Assembly (NCBI RefSeq): GCF_965638725.1
Contig: NC_134962.1
Coordinates: 1,743,501 to 1,807,500, forward strand
Direction: 5' to 3'
Origin: Aptenodytes patagonicus
Lineage: Eukaryota; Chordata; Aves; Sphenisciformes; Spheniscidae
Length of the DNA: 64,000 bases
Every line of letters begins with the position of its first letter. The stretch's first letter is position 1. The notes beneath the pieces are model-generated. The model ran no database searches. It saw only the letters and a list, made by a program, of their open reading frames with translations, and had not been told where the DNA came from. Shown piece after piece: positions 12,901-22,700 of this stretch. A program made the position numbers and the translations under genes.

Positions 12901-15826
12901 TGTACCGGGGGACAGCATGGGAAATAAAATATCTGTTTTTATTAGCAAGGTGAATCAGAGCTTTGCCTTGTGATAGCATACCACAGCCCTGTGAGGCAAA
13001 TACAGTCGTAGAATTTGTAAAGATCAGGAAAGGCAGATAGAGCTTTAAGCAAATAATCAGAACGTAATAGCAGACATACCGAGTCCATGACATAAAGGTC
13101 CATACAACCCAGCATTCGGTCTCTGACAGTGGCTAAAAAAGCATGGCTAGGAAAGGATAAAAGAACACGGTAGGCATGAGTGATGATTCTTGCAGGTAAT
13201 CTCTCCGCCCCAAAGCTATTTGCAGCACAAGAGCTCCCTGAGCCAAAGGTTGCTTCTGTGTATTAAGAAACCTCTGATGTGTTTCCTTCACATCGTCCAA
13301 TTCCCTTTGAACACAAATGAACTTGTCATCCATGTCCCGTGGCAAGCACTCCCACAGCTTAGCCAAACATTCTGTGAAGAACCATGTCTTTTTTTTTTTG
13401 TTTTTTGATCCTGTTTCTTGCTAGTTCAGTTTAATGCCCCACTTGTTTAAAAAGGACAAACAAATACTCTCAAGAAAACGTCATGGATATCCTGTCCTTT
13501 GTCAGTGCACCTTTGGAGTCTTTCTACGTACACCAACAGTGTGATCCATTTGCCTCCTCCATAGACAACATACATCAAAGTCCTTCTTTCTAAGAATTTT
13601 TTTTTTTTCTTGCTCTGAACAACAAACTATTGGGTGTGGGGGATGTAAGAAGCATCTTCTCTCCAGCTGAAACCTTTTGCGCTACTGTTCAAGCACCCCT
13701 CGAGGCTCAGCATGACTGGCATTCTGTAGTCTTTGTTATGGAGAACGTGAAACTACATGGTCTCGTCACCTTTTCTTATCTCACTTATGGCACACCTTTC
13801 TAGTGATGAATGGTTCTTGGTACACAGTAATGTTAGCTTGCTTATGATACAATTCAAGCGTAGCTTGATTAATGAAAAGTCAAATGACTTGTAGTTTGGG
13901 ATATTACGTGAGGACTGATGGAGAGAGACGCTTCTCCCAGTGATGAGGCAAAACTGTTCTCCGGTAGTCATGCGGATGAGAAGGAAGAATAGCTTGGTTG
14001 AGAGCAGAGCATCGCAAACAGGAAGAAGATTATTTCATGTTTCTCTGAAACCAGTCCCAGAGGAACCATCTCCTAACACTTCCATCCGCATTCCTACCCG
14101 TGCGTCGGTTTGTTGTACAGACAACAGACTCCATTCATGGCCGGGGCTCTTTCTGATAGAGGTCCCCTTACCAGCAGGAAGTGAGCAACCACGTTGGTTG
14201 TGTCCGAGCTCTGAACTCTCATCAGATGGCGTCGGGCTTTGTCACCACTGACTGGGCTGGATTTGAAAACTCATCTTTCTTTTTCTTTGCTAACAAGTTA
14301 CTCACTCTGTTTCTTCAGCTCAAAAGCACTTTGGTGCATATTGTCCTGTGAGGAAGTGACTAACGGCCTGTCATTCAAAATGCAATGACTTGGTTTTTGC
14401 AAATTGTGATGTCTTTTCCAATTTGTTATTTTACTGAAATAGTGGTGGGGAGAGGCGGTGAATAATTTTGGAATGTTTTGGAAGCTTTTGGAGGAGCAGA
14501 CAGAACTCCCTGCAGCCGGAGGGATTAGTGCCGGTGCATGTTGGGCGATTTTCAATGCGTTAGGGGAAGCCTTGCAGAGACTGTGCCGATATACGCTGCT
14601 TTTGGTTTTAGTTTTCTGTGCAGAGGTCTACTGCTGCTTTTCAATGGTTAAATGCATTGTTTATTCATGCTCTTTTTGCAGGTATTCCAGAGAGACTGAG
14701 TTATTCTCATTTGGGCTATCTGTAATATGGGCAAATAATATAAGATTTCACAATTATATATTACACTTAAAATTTTCAGAGCTCTTTGATAAATCACTGT
14801 CTACTGGGAAGTAAAGTGAGTTTTCCTCTCCCCCTCCATTTAGGGTATTTCAATTAATGTTTCTAGACTCGAAATACTAGTGCCCGAACCTACTTTGCAG
14901 TCTACATCTTTTGTTACAACGATTAACTTCCATACTGTAGGGAAGCCGAAGCCTGCACAGTGCCACTGATGTAGGTAGCCATCATTTTAGCCTACTGAGC
15001 TGGCAATTTTCCCACAAAGATTATCTTTTTTCAAAAACCTTTCACTACCACACTTTTTGAAATAAGCAGGGCGTTTTAGTTTTACTAGTAATTTGCAAGA
15101 TATAAAAAGAACAGTTGAGGCTCATCTGCAGGTCAAATGGCTAAAGACCAGACTTTAAAATTTAAGATTAGCGAAGAAGCAAACTGAAACCTGGGTGGAG
15201 AAACGGTTGCCTCATGTACCCAGTCTTCTGCTGTTAACCGAGAAAGGTGTGTGGTGGTATGAAGAAATAAATGTATGTGGTTCCCCTACAAAAGTCTTGG
15301 TCATGACCACATGTATCACCGATGTGCTGGTACGCCCAGGAGATCACTTCCTTCTCATCTGTGCAAGAGGAAGCAGGAGTTCAGGGAACTCATCAGCCAT
15401 CTTACGGGATTTTACTAATAACAAGTACAACTATACTTCACAACAGCTCTTGCAGGCTCTCTATTTCCTTGTTCCTGTATTTTAGTCTTCCAGATATGTC
15501 ATAGCTGTAATTCATCTGAGACAACTGCTGTAAAGTTTGTTGCTACTTCACTGGGAGGCTTTCTTTTTCCTCCTTTTATTACTAGCAGTTAAATAACTGA
15601 CTGCACGGTAACACTGCCTTTAAAAATAGTAGGTACGGTATCTTGGGGACTATCAAATGACTAGCGCGGCTTCTAGTTCATACTGGACAATAACAAACTT
15701 GATAGAGAAATTTAAATATTATCTATGTATTTTGTTCACTTATTTATATAGATGAGGAAGAAGTGCCCAGAGTGCCGCAGTGATGTGAAGAAGCAGCGAT
15801 TAATCCAAGTTTTCTTCTGGTCATAA
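870..15826 (+). CDS. RTEL1: RTEL1, C-terminal part (nine exons, 5' partial): regulator of telomere elongation helicase 1
   Basis: Iron-sulphur superfamily 2 DNA helicase that takes apart telomeric T-loops, D-loops and G-quadruplexes and works at replication forks through PCNA. Coding exons: 870-965, 2549-2759, 4613-4750, 5247-5363, 7222-7464, 9094-9270, 9852-10037, 10565-10668 and 15752-15826. They total 1347 nt, giving 448 residues and a TAA stop, with every join in phase. Counting from the first visible residue: linker 1-45; HHD1 about 46-140 ([10 protein letters not shown]); linker to about 215; HHD2 about 216-310 ([10 protein letters not shown]); PIP box around 340 (QTKISSF); C4C4 zinc module 393-435 with four CxxC-type pairs. 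The helicase motifs and Fe-S cluster are upstream of the window. Identification rests on remembered human RTEL1, including the conserved GGRKKI linker motif and the exact 11-residue spacing between the last two cysteine pairs. The exon structure is manual and not transcript-verified. Confidence 0.93.
1277..1385 (-). mobile_element. CR1 LINE 3' fragment (antisense)
   Basis: The + strand reads AATAGAATAGAATAG, then CAGTTGGAAGGGGCCTACAA and CATCTAGTCCAACTGC. This is the reverse complement of an avian CR1 3' end, so the element points to the minus strand. It is short and 5'-truncated, as usual for CR1. The inner boundary is approximate. Confidence 0.8.
1386..2548. other. RTEL1 intron, rest
   Basis: Nothing beyond the CR1 fragment is recognisable. 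The longer reading frames here (for example 1905-2180) match no known protein and lack splice context. Confidence 0.5.
2549..2759 (+). CDS. RTEL1: RTEL1 exon: first half of HHD1
   Basis: Acceptor CTTCGCAG, donor CGAG|GTATGA; 211 nt in phase 0 to 1. It encodes the first helices of harmonin-homology domain 1 ([16 protein letters not shown], then [11 protein letters not shown] and [10 protein letters not shown]). Human RTEL1 has ALQDYKGSDDF and AEDPKKHNLLQ at the same place. The domain is a helical protein-interaction fold. Confidence 0.93.
2912..3457 (-). mobile_element. Solo LTR of an endogenous retrovirus (ERVL-like)
   Basis: A 546-bp element has near-perfect inverted termini: TGTCGTGGTTT at the left and AAACCAGGACA at the right, with one mismatch. 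The flanking 5-bp direct repeat ATCAC (2907-2911 and 3458-3462) is a target-site duplication, and 5 bp fits ERVL-type integration. I recognise the body (GCAACTAAGCACCACGCAGC; CATGGTATGGAATGTCC) as a common neoavian LTR. Its sense strand is minus: the reverse complement carries ATTAAA at about 3040 and a degraded TATA box near 3200. An (ATA)n-rich tract lies at about 3064-3103. No internal viral genes are present, so this is a recombination remnant. Confidence 0.9.
3463..4573. other. RTEL1 intron after the LTR
   Basis: AT-rich intron between the two HHD1 exons. No exon or recognisable repeat was found apart from the LTR upstream and the T-rich and CCCA tract at the 3' end. Confidence 0.5.
4574..4592 (+). 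repeat. (CCCA)n microsatellite in a splice polypyrimidine tract
   Basis: Four CCCA units plus CCC follow a long T/G-rich tract and end about 20 bp before the acceptor of the second HHD1 exon. The array sits inside the 3' splice-site region. Confidence 0.9.
4613..4750 (+). CDS. RTEL1: RTEL1 exon: second half of HHD1
   Basis: Acceptor ATGAAAG, donor ATAG|GTGAGG; 138 nt, phase 1-1. It encodes [17 protein letters not shown] and GCGYKPEHS, nearly identical to human FYQFVRPHHKQQF and GCGYRPEHS. The codon across the junction reads Glu where human has Gly. The acceptor has AAG instead of YAG. The next AG, at 4621-4622, would shift the frame and soon reach a stop. Confidence 0.92.
5247..5363 (+). CDS. 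RTEL1: RTEL1 exon: inter-HHD linker
   Basis: Acceptor TTTAACAG, donor GCAG|GTACAC; 117 nt, phase 1-1. The low-complexity linker contains [18 protein letters not shown], which resembles human QLDPQEHLNQGRPHLSPR. Evidence is weaker than for the domain exons, but the phase fits exactly. Confidence 0.82.
5364..7221. other. RTEL1 intron
   Basis: No exon or clear mobile element was seen. A T-run of about 17-18 bp ends near 6034. Confidence 0.5.
7222..7464 (+). CDS. RTEL1: RTEL1 exon: linker and first half of HHD2
   Basis: Acceptor TCTCTCAG, donor CAAA|GTAAGG; 243 nt, phase 1-1. It encodes a basic, Ser/Arg-rich linker and then the start of HHD2 ([46 protein letters not shown]). Human has AALTTAKPEDFPLLH. 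The layout repeats that of exon 2549-2759. Confidence 0.93.
7465..9093. other. RTEL1 intron
   Basis: No exon was recognised. An A-rich run lies at about 8206-8239. Confidence 0.5.
9094..9270 (+). CDS. RTEL1: RTEL1 exon: second half of HHD2
   Basis: Acceptor TGGACAG, donor CAAG|GTTGGG; 177 nt, phase 1-1. It encodes [20 protein letters not shown], matching human [13 protein letters not shown], then a Glu/Gln/Ser-rich tail. A GTACAA a few bases upstream of the chosen donor would break the frame. Confidence 0.92.
9305..9480. repeat. Ancient amniote interspersed repeat (tentative)
   Basis: TTATTATTTATTATGATGG, then GGGGCCTCCCTGCACTAGGTA and a later GGTGGGGAAG, follow the pattern of an old repeat I know from turtles and crocodilians (GGGGCCCCATTGTGCTAGGC). 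It is degraded, so family and orientation are uncertain. Confidence 0.4.
9852..10037 (+). CDS. RTEL1: RTEL1 exon: PIP box
   Basis: Acceptor ATAACCAG, donor TGTG|GTAAGT; 186 nt, phase 1-1. It contains QTKISSFCF, equivalent to the human PCNA-interacting segment QSKISSFL, near residue 340 of the visible part. The remainder is a Ser/Thr/Pro-rich linker to the zinc module. Known family role: the PIP box couples RTEL1 to the replisome. Confidence 0.92.
10310..10400. repeat. MIR-like fossil repeat (tentative)
   Basis: AAATGGGGATCTGAAGCACC, GAGAGACTGAGTTGAGGTCA and the following bases track the conserved core of MIR-type SINEs (GGGGAACTGAGGCACAGAGA, then AAGTGACTTG). Short and diverged. Confidence 0.4.
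10565..10668 (+). CDS. RTEL1: RTEL1 exon: three of four cysteine pairs of the C4C4 module
   Basis: Acceptor GTTCTAG, donor AAAG|GTTATC; 104 nt, phase 1 to 0. It carries FQCSNC, FKCPLC and TCCKTCW, providing the first three zinc-ligand pairs. The donor departs from the usual GTRAGT. Reading through it adds [10 protein letters not shown] and stops at 10701, which would leave the zinc module incomplete. Confidence 0.92.
12340..12765 (+). mobile_element. CR1 LINE 3' fragment (sense)
   Basis: The sequence contains TGAATGCATCCAGAGGAGGG, TGAGGGGCGACCTCATC, AGAGAGGTGGTTGATGCCCC and TAGGTCCATTCCAACTGGAA in the order of an avian CR1 3' region on the + strand. It is about 425 bp and diverged, with small indels. 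Confidence 0.88.
12880..13420. repeat. Old CR1-lineage-like interspersed repeat (tentative)
   Basis: GGTCCATACAACCCAG, CTCTGACAGTGGCTAA, GGATAAAAGAACA, then CATGTCCCGTGGCAAG and CTGTGAAGAACCATG follow, in order, a motif series I recognise from old repeats in bird genomes. I cannot name the family. The minus-strand frame at 13133-13366 is a by-product of this repeat and I do not call it a gene. Confidence 0.4.
15752..15826 (+). CDS. RTEL1: RTEL1 terminal exon: last cysteine pair and stop
   Basis: Acceptor TTATATAG; 25 codons in phase 0 ending in TAA. It encodes [20 protein letters not shown], aligning with human RMCPACHTASRKQSVMQVFW. Joined to the previous exon, the spacing between CKTC-W and CPEC is 11 residues, exactly as in human. 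This supports the join across the 5-kb intron. Confidence 0.93.
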   Translation: MRKKCPECRSDVKKQRLIQVFFWS

Positions 15827-16720
15827 TCTCACTGACAGAAAGGGCAAGTATCTGGTATCAGCAGAAAGAAAGCGCTGCACTCTGGCTCTCAACCTGAATG
15901 GAAGCAGGATGAGGTTCATTTGAATATCTTTGATCCTTCGCTCTGGATTACGTGCTGTGCACCGACAGGTAGCATTTCTTCCTGCAAAGGTGATCAAGTC
16001 TGAAAGGTCTCTCCCCTTCACCACTGGCGGGAGACAAAGCAGAATATTGTCCTCTGTTGGAACTACAAAAGTTAATTCCCTATTTATATTAGCCTGTAAA
16101 TTCTACTGTGGCCACTCTTAGGCCGAAATTTTATATCCTGGAGGTGGCTGTCATTCATGGCCCCTTCGGATTCTGGAAAAACCCCAGCAATAGTACTGCA
16201 GTGGAACTGAGCTGGCTAAATAAGGAGGCCAGACTACCCATCCGTACCTCACTGGCATTCCTGGAAGAAGTGATTCACATTCACTGTTTGGTGTTTGGCA
16301 GCAGCTGCTGTCTCCAATAGCAGAAGATACTGAAAGGATGATTTTCTTTAAAAACAAATTCCAGTGGTTGGATAGTGAACAGAAACACTCTCTTGGGTCT
16401 GCTGTGCACCCTGAAGCCTGATTCCTTCCATGGTACTGGGATTTTTGGAAACATGCTTCTAAGGAGGCTTTATTTTCTGCTCAGTACTGATATTTCCATT
16501 CTGCCTGTGTTATTCGAAGTTTACTTTCCAAGAAGAAAAAGGAACTAACTGATTTAAAACTTTAAAATAAATCAAGTTAAATGGGTTAAAAAAAAATTCC
16601 TTAGTACTTCCACTCTCTGTGAGTAGTGGATATAAGTGGTTAACCTGAAAAATTGTATCAATTTTAAATCTTCAGTAGCTCCTGTAAATTAAGCTATAAA
16701 TAAAACCGGTTTTTGTCTTA
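15827..16720 (+). other. RTEL1: RTEL1 3' UTR (inferred extent)
   Basis: No further coding sequence follows the stop. The UTR is inferred to run to one of two AATAAA hexamers near 16.57 and 16.70 kb; its true end is unknown. Confidence 0.5.
16566..16571 (+). terminator. Candidate polyadenylation signal AATAAA (RTEL1)
   Basis: Canonical hexamer 740 bp after the RTEL1 stop. A second AATAAA at 16699-16704 is followed by T/G-rich sequence (GGTTTTTGTC, then GGGTTTTGTTTG) and may be the better site. Confidence 0.5.
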
Positions 16721-19700
16721 ATTGGGTTTTGTTTGATTTTAAAAAAAATAATAATTACCAGCTATGGAAGCATTGGGTATTGAGTCCCACTGGCCCTGGT
16801 AGGAGTAAGCGGAGAGGTTTATACTGTGGGATTTTTGACTCTTGAGTATTCTTGTTTGACAAAAATGAGCAAAGGATTGTATTCTCACTTGCTAATTAGT
16901 TTTGGGGTTCCTGTGATGACAGAGGCGCTTCATCCAGTATATGTTTTCAGAATTTTCTGGGTGAATATATTCTTTAATAATTTTAGGAGTGTTTTTTTTC
17001 CTCATCCTGTAGGTGGATTTCATACCGATGGAATTTCGGGAAGTTTTATGTTAATAATTGATAATTCAAAATTGAAAGGTGAGCTGCATTTGAAATTTTT
17101 GTTAGAAGGTTCTTATTTCCCCCGGTTATAGAATTCAAAACCTCTGCCAATTCAAATCTCGTAGTTGCTGGGACATTGGTCCTCACTGAGAAATTTCTTT
17201 TTTCAGATTGGAACCCACTTTACCTAGAAACAGCCCCGTAGTGTGTGTGGTACCGTGCCTCTCCTGCGTTAAAATGTTGAGTAACGTGCGTGTAGTCAAG
17301 TCGGGGTTCACTGCAGTCAGACTCTCTGAAGAACAAGAAAAGTGGTGTTCTTAAATGGCAGTGAAACAGGAACTTTCCGTACTTCATTAACTAATAATTA
17401 GAAATAACGAAGATTTAGACAGGAGGAAGGTAATTTTGGGCTAGCATATATTCTGACATGTTTAAATCTGTGAATGAATTTTACCTTCTATCTATTCACA
17501 TATCTATTCAGTGCACTACTGGTAGTGGTTTAGATTCTGGAAACAAGAATAAATAATGCAGAGAAAGCCCTAGATAGCCGAAATGTAAATGGGAAAAATC
17601 ACAGAAAAATGTATGTATGTATGTGTTGTAAAAACGGACAGAAAATGATCTGGAGCGGTGGTGTCCAGAAGGCAGTAGTGTTAAACTCTTGTCCTTCAAA
17701 AGGACTCCGAGTGTTGTAGCCTGGTGACCGCGTTGTGTTTAATGATGGAAAAGCTACATTTTGCTGGACTGAAATAGTGCCAGAAACATGGAAGACAGCT
17801 TTGTTTCCCAAAAACAAAGCAACTCCCTACCTGAAATGGACTTGATTTTATTTGTTGGTCAAGGGGGTTTTGTTGAGGCTGCACCTTCCCAAGTTGCGCC
17901 CCGTGTTCTCTATCATCATTCGTTCTCTTTCGCCTTTTTAACGAGTATAGCGATAACTATTGCATTGCAGAAGTTTAAAAAAAGAAAAAAAAAAAAAAGC
18001 TGCTCTCGGGGGAAAGCAGATCAGGCCAATGCCGACGTCTTGCAGCCGGCAGCAGCTTTGGGGCCATCTGAATTCTCCTGTGGGACGAGGCTCGCAGCTG
18101 CTTCCGAGCAGGTCCCTGCGGCTTCTTTCGGATGCTCGTTTTGAATTCTCGGTGCGTTCTCGGCCTGGGCGAGCAGTGGAAGGGGAAGTCTAAGAGCTGA
18201 GTGAAGGCTGGGAGCAATGAACAGTAAAATGTTGTTTAGTGGTAAGATATTTCAGTGCCTTGTCTACTCTGTGAAGATCTCTCCCGGAGGAGAACTGCAG
18301 CTTACTGCTTGTGCCACAAGAGGGAAACCACAGCATGGGACATGAGCTTTGAACATCTTCAGAGCGCGAGTGAAATGATGGCTTTGTTTAGGTTTGCCTG
18401 ATGGAAATTATCCACTATAGACTGCAAAAATGCTGTAAGGGCCAGCGAGACTAAACGAAATACTTAAGAGGTATGTGTGATTTGCTGGGACAAACATTCT
18501 TACGCTTCCCCCCCCCCCCACTAGAATAGTTTTCTAGCTGTGCTTTTTCCTTGCCACTGGAGTTGTTTTAGCTCTAGAGACTGTTCCTACTTGGGAACGC
18601 TCCGTTGTTAGTGAGACGGGGCAGAGGAACTATGTTAAAAATATCTCTGTGCCTTCAAGAGATTCACACGTTCCTCCTTTTACTCTTCAGCGGTTAGATC
18701 GTCTCGTTACGTGCCTTCACTCCCTGAACCCACCCTGACAAGCTCTGCGATGCTTCAGTGTCCCCATCAGTGAATCTGCTGTTTGCAGATGGAATTGGTT
18801 TGGAATCGGTCTGGTTTTGGTTGCCGCTTTTCTGGTGTAGCGGGGATTGCACTGCAGTGGGTCTGGAAGTCTGGTTCCCTGCTGACATCGTCTCTCGGGC
18901 AGGAGAGATGGATGCTAACGTGTGCTGGTGATGGGAGAGCATCCAGCCTGAAGGAGGTTGTCCTTCTCTGCGGCTTATCTGCTCGTCACTTAGTTTTAAT
19001 AACGACCAGAATTTAACTATTCTGTCATTCCTGACCTGTCTCGGAGAGGTTTGCTGAAAAGTTATGCCCATCAATTAAAAAACAAACAAACAAAGAAGGC
19101 AGGCTGCTGCAACCCTGACCAGCGATGAGCAAATAGGCTCAATGTGGTATTGTCCTTCCCCGGGTCTTACTGTAAACCCACAGGAACTCCTCTTGTGGGA
19201 GAACACAATTCTGAACTTGAGGGTAGGTCTCGAGGTCTCTACCCTTGCAGATCACTTTGCGTCACTAAATAGCAACCCCGTTACCTGTTCGGAGAGTGTT
19301 TATGCTGGGGCTTCCAGGGCATCCTTCCCTGGTTTATGGCAGATGCCCGGCAGCGATGTTACCTGACCTGTGATCAGACCTCTGGCCCTTCCCGTTGCCC
19401 GCCTCTGCCCGGCAGCTGAGCACGGTGCCGCCCGCACGGTCCCCGTGGCAGGTTGCTCGAGAATCGCCTCTCACAAAGGACCGCGCTCGCGCGTTTCCAC
19501 TCCCCATCTTCCAGAGAAATGTTGAGAGGCTTGTGTGTCACTGACTCTTCCGTGATGTCAGTATGGTCCTCCTAAATGTGTTCAGAGTGCTGCTTCCTCC
19601 CATCCCTGCCCCAGCAAAAAAGCTGCTTCCAAGGAAACCTTGAAGAAGAGGGTCTCCAGGAACCAGCTGTCAGGACGGGCTGCAGACAGCGATCTCTTGT

Positions 19701-22700
19701 CGTCTTGAAACGAGCTGAATTGACAAGAAGGAGAGACAGAGACAGTACATTATTTATGAAGACCAAAAAGTGAAAACAAGAATTGTTTCAGAAAAATCAA
19801 CGTTGCTGTAAGTGGTTAGAGGAACTGACCCAAACTACTGAGTGCTCAGGGAGAGGGAAACCTATCATGGATACTCCTTGCTGATTTTTGGGAAGCAAAT
19901 GACACATGAGTTACAGATAATGAAGTAAGTAGATACTAATCTCCTCTTATTGCCCCTGCCTTGCGGTGCTGTGACTATACCTGGAATATTGTCTCCAATT
20001 TTAGTGGTGTGTCACTGAAAAAAGCTTTTCCTGCTGTCTTTCCCAAATAAAGCTGAAAGGACTCGGGAAAGAGACCAAAAAAACCCAAAGCAACTGTTTT
20101 ATCAGGAAAGAGAGAAACTGTGTCTTTGCTTGGAGAAGTGGCTACTGACAGAGAGCGAGGAATTTCTTTGCTTTTCAGATTTTTCTCTGAATATTAGTGA
20201 GACACCTGATTTTGCAAGAGTAGCTTCGAAAAGCAGTGCTGCTGGACACCCTGAAGCTCTCAGAAGTGTGAAATGATGCCCTGTGTGGGGAAGTGAAATC
20301 AGACCCATGAGAATATGATGCTGAAGTCCTTTTCTAAGCTACCTCCGTAGGTCAGAGAGTCAGTAGCGAGTCGAGTTGTTGCTTTCCAGCGATCAGGCAG
20401 TGACCCCATAAACCCATTCTGGGAGGTTCGTTGGGCAAGTGAAAGAACAGACAGAAAAAGATTAATCGAAGGTCGTCATTCTACCAGACTCTTACCTCCC
20501 TAAAAGGTAGAGGTTGCCTGGGGAAGCCCTTTCTGTCCCGTTGACCCGGTATTTCACCCTCTAAATATTAATCTGACAAACTTTTGTCATTGTTAAATTC
20601 AGAACAAACGTAACCGATGATACCACATTGCAGTGCGGTGAGGAGCTGCCTACTTGGAGTCTCCTGGCGTCTTGCGCCCATCCCAGCCGTTACCGTGAGC
20701 AGGACGCAGGGACGGCCGTGAGGTGCCATCCAGGACCTCCCACCTGCGATCGCTTCGTCCATCTTGTGGGTTCCTCCGTCCATTAACAGGTGTAAGCAGG
20801 TGTTCCTAGCAGGCAGCACGGGGACGGGTGTTAATGTGGTCTGGTGGTTTTCCTTCAATCGAAGCAGAATACCGAGGGAGACAGGGAAGAAATGAAGCCA
20901 TTCGGATTACTTTTGAGTAATCCTTCCACAAACGTCGCAGTATGACTGTTCATCACTTCAACCGACTCACAAGTTTGCAAAAGGCTAGATGACCTGATTT
21001 CTGTTGCAGCTTCTTGGAAAAGTCTGGATGTGTCAGCAAGGGGGCTGGTAACAGGCTAAAGAACCATGTGAAATCTATGGTAGGAAAACAGAGATCAACT
21101 TTCTGCCTCCCAAAAAAGGAAACGCGCGGCTGTTGCCCTAAGGCTGCTCTGAAATGCCAGGCTGTCCTCGGATGGGGTGAGAGCCGCGGACAAAAGAGGT
21201 CTCGCTTAAAATCTCCAGCCGGGTAAGCTGCAGTGCGGGGCTTCATGCTTGATTCAAACTAGCGGCGAGTTTCACCCAAAAGAAATATCCTCAAGAGGAC
21301 GTGCTTCAGCCCCAGAGGAAGTCCCAGGGGAGCGCTGGGAGATTAATTGGTACATTTAATTACTGAGATGATGCATAATGACAAAGCAAAGCCCCGGTAG
21401 TCCTTGGCTCAGGGATTATGTTACAAATCATCAGGATTATTTTGGGGAGCTACAAGTGACTGAGATAAACCAGCAGTAGAATTAAAATCCGTTTTAGAGT
21501 GGCCTGTGAAAATCAGCCCATCGCCTGTTCTGTGTAGAGCGCAAATAAACGCGGCCCAGGCCGTGCCCTCCACTTACTCTCGGACCAAAACATTGAGCCC
21601 CTTTGATTCCAGCTAGAGTCAGAGGTTTTTCTTTAACCGTGACGGGTAGAAACTGATCTTACTGGAAGGAGCTTTGGATTCCTTCTGACCATCGGGGTTT
21701 ACTTCTCCTTCTGTGTAGCAGAAAACTGGGTTTCGTTTTCTTTGTTTGTAAATCGTGTGTTTAGCTCTTGTAGGTTTGGTCTTTAACAGCGTTAAGAATA
21801 AGGTCCAAGAGATTCACCATCCGCAGCCCCAGCGACTGACAGCTGGAGGCGAGAGGCTCATTCTGGGGTTGCAGAAGGCCAATGCTCAAATGATAATTCT
21901 CTGTCATGAGACAGAGACTTGGCTGCTGGCTCCTGAGGAGAAAAACCTCCACGTCCTCCCACCTCCTCACTACGGCTCCTTTACATTTCCAGAGACTTTG
22001 CATTTGCTTTTCGAGTGCGTGATCCGGTTTGACCGTTCACGAATGCCTGTTCAGAGAGTCTCTTTGAGAACGAGATGCTGCCGCCTCCTCGGGGGTTGCT
22101 GGAGGATGAGGGGAGGCTGTTAGGGACGAGCTCCCCGTTCCCCCTTCCCCAGCCGCAAGCGCCCATGCACCTGCTCTAGGTACAGCACACGTGACTCTTC
22201 AGGGCACCTTCTAGACGGTGTCTGGGTACAAACAGGGTGTTCGTGCCCGGGCCGTATGCGTGGGGTAATATTAACGTAATAGAGGTGACTATACGTGGAG
22301 GGAACAAGTGCGAAGAGAGTATTTGGGAACACCGAGTGCTGAGAGATGAGGACAGAAGGAGCCCAGTTCATGCAGAGGAGCAAGACACCGCGATATAGGG
22401 CTGCGGTTCAGACCCACGGCTCGGTCTGATGTGTAACAACTCTAAAACGGGTAAGGCATGCCACGCAGCGTGGTGTTGGGCCTCCCAACGCAAAACAGAG
22501 TACAAAATTTTCCAAACTAAATTTTTCCCGCGATTCGGTATTTGGTGTTTGATGCTCCTGACTGCTCAGTGGTCTCTGACATGCTTTTGTTCTGAGCAAG
22601 CAAGGCTTTGCCGGCTGACGGTTGTTATCCCTGTTTTATCTTGAGAGATGGAACGGGGGGCGGTGCTCTACCGGTATAAAACCTACCAACTAGTGTTTTT

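Larger units (their letters stand above)
10669..15751. other. Long last intron of RTEL1 (5.1 kb)
   Basis: Much the longest RTEL1 intron in the window. It holds a CR1 element and an older repeat, annotated separately. Open frames at 11317-11547, 11528-11836 and 14458-14814 match nothing I know and have no splice support. Confidence 0.6.

Noticed and set aside
13133-13366. Minus-strand frame with a helicase-like or coiled-coil look ([17 protein letters not shown])
   Set aside because: It falls within an old interspersed repeat in an RTEL1 intron and has no splice or promoter context.
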